Program-made: the position numbers and the translations under genes
The notes under the pieces: model-generated
Database searches by the model: none
What the model was told of the DNA's origin: nothing
Seen by the model: only the letters and a program-made list of their open reading frames with translations
Shown here: positions 5,435-7,735 of the stretch, piece by piece
Numbering within the stretch: position 1 is the stretch's first letter
How the letters are laid out: each line of letters starts with the position of its first letter
DNA from: Myxococcales bacterium
GTDB taxonomy: Bacteria > Myxococcota_A > Polyangia > Polyangiales > Houyiibacteriaceae
Direction of reading: 5' to 3'
DNA length: 7,735 nt
Assembly (NCBI GenBank): GCA_030622585.1
Contig: JAUXFZ010000101.1
Location: 1 to 7,735 of the forward strand

Positions 5435-6342
5435 CACGGCACTTCCTATCAATTTTCGACCTCGATCGGGAAGAGCTGCTTCACGTGCTCGATCGAGCCG
5501 CAGAGCTCAAGGCTCTTCGCGGGACGCCCGCACACCCAGAACCGCTGCGGGGCAAGTCGATCGCGGTCGTGTTCGAAAAGGCATCGACGCGAACGCGCCT
5601 CTCGTTCGAGGTGGGCATTCACGAGCTCGGCGCGCAGCCCGTGACGCTCAACTCGAAGGACACGCAGCTCGGGCGGGGCGAGGCAATCGAAGATACCGCG
5701 CGCATGTTGAGCCGCTACGTGCGCGGCGTGGTCTACCGAACGTTCGGGCATGAGCGCCTCGAGGCACTGGCGCGCTGCTCGACCATTCCCGTCGTCAATG
5801 GGCTTTCCGACAAGGGTCATCCGATCCAACTGCTCGCGGACTTAATGACGATTCGTCAGAACTTCGGGCCCTCGCTCGAAGGTGTGCAGGTGGCCTGGAT
5901 AGGCGACGGCAACAACATGGCGCACTCATGGATCGCGTCGGCGGCGGTCGCCGGTTTCGACCTGGTGCTCGCTTGTCCGCCTGGATATCAGCCAGATGGT
6001 CAGGTGTTGGCCGAGGGGCGCGCGCGGGGGGCGCAGGTTCGCGTCGTCGAGCGGCCCGAGGAGGCGTTGGAGGGCGCGGGCGTCGTCACGACGGACGTCT
6101 GGGCGAGCATGGGCCAAGAGGACGAGGCCGCAGAGCGGCAGCGCGCGTTTTCGGGCTTCATCGTGGATGACGCCGCCATGAAACGAGCGAGTTCGGACGC
6201 CATTTTCCTCCACTGCTTGCCGGCTCATCGCGGCGAGGAGGTGAGTGCGTCGGTCATCGATGGGCGGCAGTCCCGGGTTTGGGACGAGGCGGAGAACCGG
6301 CTACACACCCAGAAGGCTCTACTGGAGTGGCTGATCGCCTAG
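5431..6342 (+). CDS. argF: Ornithine carbamoyltransferase
   Basis: The 303-residue enzyme joins carbamoyl phosphate and ornithine to give citrulline in the cytoplasm. The carbamoyl-phosphate motif STRTR is at 52-56. The second phosphate-side motif reads HPIQLLAD at 130-137, where HPCQ or HPTQ is usual. The ornithine region has DVWASMGQE at 222-230, and the signature HCLPAHRGEEV at 261-271 includes C262; R290 lies near the C-terminus. HCLPAHRG and DVWxSMGQE separate it from aspartate carbamoyltransferase. I chose argF (biosynthetic) over the catabolic arcB name because it is coupled to argD; sequence alone does not settle the direction. Its length is normal. No argG or argH follows; the next gene is an unrelated J-domain protein 69 bases downstream, and no intrinsic terminator is seen between them. 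Confidence 0.93.
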   Translation: MTRHFLSIFDLDREELLHVLDRAAELKALRGTPAHPEPLRGKSIAVVFEKASTRTRLSFEVGIHELGAQPVTLNSKDTQLGRGEAIEDTARMLSRYVRGVVYRTFGHERLEALARCSTIPVVNGLSDKGHPIQLLADLMTIRQNFGPSLEGVQVAWIGDGNNMAHSWIASAAVAGFDLVLACPPGYQPDGQVLAEGRARGAQVRVVERPEEALEGAGVVTTDVWASMGQEDEAAERQRAFSGFIVDDAAMKRASSDAIFLHCLPAHRGEEVSASVIDGRQSRVWDEAENRLHTQKALLEWLIA

Positions 6343-6377
6343 TCCCGCCGAAGTGGCTGACGAACGAAGGGCCGCGC

Positions 6378-6383
6378 TAGACT
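6378..6383 (+). promoter_or_regulatory. Putative -10 box (TAGACT) of the J-domain gene
   Basis: TAGACT in the sequence GCGCTAGACTGTCC fits a TAnnnT core and ends 28 bases before the ATG at 6412. A purine-rich AGGGGG at 6392-6397 may act as a ribosome binding site, although its 14-base spacing is long. There is only a weak -35 candidate. Confidence 0.35.
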
Positions 6384-6411
6384 GTCCGGATAGGGGGCAG
6401 TTGGGCGGTCG

Positions 6412-7735
6412 ATGGCGGAAGAGAAAATCCCGCGACAGGTTGAGGGTGCGGATGTCGGGGCACTCGACATCAGCGGCCAGGAGGCATTCATCCATTCTTG
6501 CATCGATGGAGTCCTCAACATTGAAGACATCGCCGACCTGATGGTGTTGGCACCCTCCGAGGTTTTCGAGTCGATTGAACGACTGGTCTCCCTGAAAGTC
6601 GTCGAGTGGGTCGTTCCGAAGGCGTCGAGCGCGCCGCCCGAGACGGAGCTGGTCGAAGACGTCGAGATCGACGGCGTGCTTCAGGAGCGGATCATCGAAG
6701 CCTTTCATCGCTCACACAAATTGAATCACTACGAGCTCCTCGGTGTCGCGACGGACGCGGATCGTGCCGAGATTCGCAAGGCGTACTTCGCGCTCTCAAA
6801 AACGTTCCATCCAGACGCCTACTACGGAAAGCGCCTCGGGTCGTTCAAGCACAAGATGGAAGTGGTGTTCCGTACGGTGACCGACGCCTATGAGGCCGTG
6901 GGGCGACCAAAGAAGCGCGAGGCCTACGATCGGTATCTCAGGCAGAGCATCGCAGTGTCCGCCGCCGAGAAGCAGATGGACCGGGGCGAGGCACGCGCCC
7001 AGGCCATGGCTGACGCGCTTACCAAGACGTCTGTTGCGGAGCGCCAAGCGGAACCCGTCGCGGCGACCGCCGCCCCGAGCGATGGGCGTCCCAGTAAGGC
7101 GGCGACCAAGGCCGCTCCGTCCATCGCGCCGGGGACCCCCGAGTACGATCGCATGCAGCGCAAGCGCGAGCTTCTCGAGCGCAGGCTTCGAGGCCGCTCC
7201 CAGCGGTCTCCGCGGAGGAGCCGGTCGGTCCGTTCGATTCCGGTGCCTAGCGTAAAGGTCGGCCACAAGACGGCGCTCCGAGATCTGACGCGGTCGCTCA
7301 AGCAGACTGCGGTGCTCACCGGCGGTGTCGACCGCGCCGACCGTCACATCGAGGACGCGCGCGTGGCCGAGGCGGATGGCGACCTCGCGGCGGCCGCGAA
7401 CGCGCTCCGAATGGCGATCGCGCTCGATTCGAGTCGCACGGAGCTCCAAGAACACTACCAGCGCGTCAACTCGCACCTAAGGGTCGAGCTCCTCGACATC
7501 CATCGCGAACAAGCCAAATACGAAGAAACCAACAACTTGTGGGCGGCTGCTAGTATTTCCTGGGCGAAGGTGGCCGAGGCCGCGCCAGACGATCCAGCCG
7601 CCCCACGCGGGGCCGCCAAAGCGATCATGGCTGCGGGCGGTGACCTCCGAAAAGCCCGCGATTTTGCCCTCAGGAGCCTCGAGCTGTCCCCGGATTCACT
7701 CGAGACCCGGCTTCTGCTGGCCCGTATTTACATAG
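6412..7735 (+). CDS. J-domain (DnaJ-like) protein with N-terminal winged-helix-like region and C-terminal TPR-like repeats, 3' end outside window
   Basis: The frame runs 441 codons to the window edge without a stop. A TAG at 6391-6393 closes it upstream, and ATG 6412 is the only good start. Residues 18-66 (ISGQEAFIHSCIDG, then IEDIADL and VFESIERLVSL) look like the small helical, winged-helix-like module seen in DUF4388-type proteins of deltaproteobacteria. A J domain spans about 104-176: NHYELLGV, the Hsp70-stimulating HPD at 133-135, and AYEAVGRPKKREAYDRYL at its end. A low-complexity Ala/Pro/Lys linker (about 205-240) and an arginine/serine-rich basic stretch (257-274) follow. From about 305 the sequence is helical with TPR-like units (EADGDLAAAANALRMAIALD; AGGDLRKARDFALRSLELSPD). 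It lacks the Gly/Phe and zinc-finger regions of DnaJ itself. It probably recruits DnaK to particular clients, which are unknown. There is no signal peptide or membrane helix. Confidence 0.82.
   Translation, partial: MAEEKIPRQVEGADVGALDISGQEAFIHSCIDGVLNIEDIADLMVLAPSEVFESIERLVSLKVVEWVVPKASSAPPETELVEDVEIDGVLQERIIEAFHRSHKLNHYELLGVATDADRAEIRKAYFALSKTFHPDAYYGKRLGSFKHKMEVVFRTVTDAYEAVGRPKKREAYDRYLRQSIAVSAAEKQMDRGEARAQAMADALTKTSVAERQAEPVAATAAPSDGRPSKAATKAAPSIAPGTPEYDRMQRKRELLERRLRGRSQRSPRRSRSVRSIPVPSVKVGHKTALRDLTRSLKQTAVLTGGVDRADRHIEDARVAEADGDLAAAANALRMAIALDSSRTELQEHYQRVNSHLRVELLDIHREQAKYEETNNLWAAASISWAKVAEAAPDDPAAPRGAAKAIMAAGGDLRKARDFALRSLELSPDSLETRLLLARIYI

Noticed and set aside
6343..6411. Terminator between argF and the J-domain gene
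   Set aside because: No GC-rich stem followed by a T-run could be drawn in these 69 bases, so the end of the arg transcript is left undefined.
1..7735. CRISPR arrays, tRNA/rRNA genes, insertion sequences, toxin-antitoxin or defence genes
   Set aside because: Reading the sequence showed no spaced direct repeats, cloverleaf, transposase motifs or defence-family motifs; every gene-sized frame is accounted for by metabolism or the J-domain protein.

Overview
The window is a GC-rich bacterial chromosome segment with six genes, all on the + strand. They are tightly packed, with intergenic gaps of 35 to 70 bases and one 4-base overlap. No RNA gene, insertion sequence, CRISPR array or phage gene is visible. 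The set of families suggests a deltaproteobacterial or Myxococcota-like organism: a HAD-phosphatase/PlsC fusion, an argB-argD-argF cluster, and a J-domain protein with an N-terminal winged-helix-like region and C-terminal TPR-like repeats. This placement rests on protein style and gene order, not on a marker gene.

Layout: (1) 1-478 is the 3' end of a gene whose product carries the C-terminal domain of AtuA/DUF1446-type proteins; its start lies upstream. (2) 521-1948 is a HAD-IB phosphatase fused to a PlsC-type lysophospholipid acyltransferase, preceded by a CT-repeat tract. (3) 2000-3247 is a glutamate dehydrogenase with all expected catalytic residues. (4) 3283-4152 argB, 4223-5434 argD and 5431-6342 argF encode three steps of arginine synthesis: N-acetylglutamate phosphorylation, transamination to N-acetylornithine, and carbamoylation of ornithine. 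(5) 6412 to the window end is a J-domain protein whose C-terminus is cut off.

The middle of the window makes biochemical sense as a unit. Glutamate dehydrogenase connects 2-oxoglutarate and ammonia with glutamate, which is both the precursor acetylated for ArgB and the amino donor for ArgD. ArgB has the N-terminal features of the arginine-feedback-inhibited hexameric type. argC, argG, argH and the acetyl-transfer/deacetylation gene (argJ, or argA/argE) are not here. The first and last genes have no evident tie to arginine.

Most of the window is conventional metabolism, and I see no defence system or other obviously new machinery. The points that deserve a second look are the J-domain protein's architecture, the HX4E variant of the acyltransferase motif, start codons lying just downstream of -10-like boxes without a Shine-Dalgarno sequence, a possible hairpin over the argD ribosome binding site, and the CT tract in front of the fusion gene.
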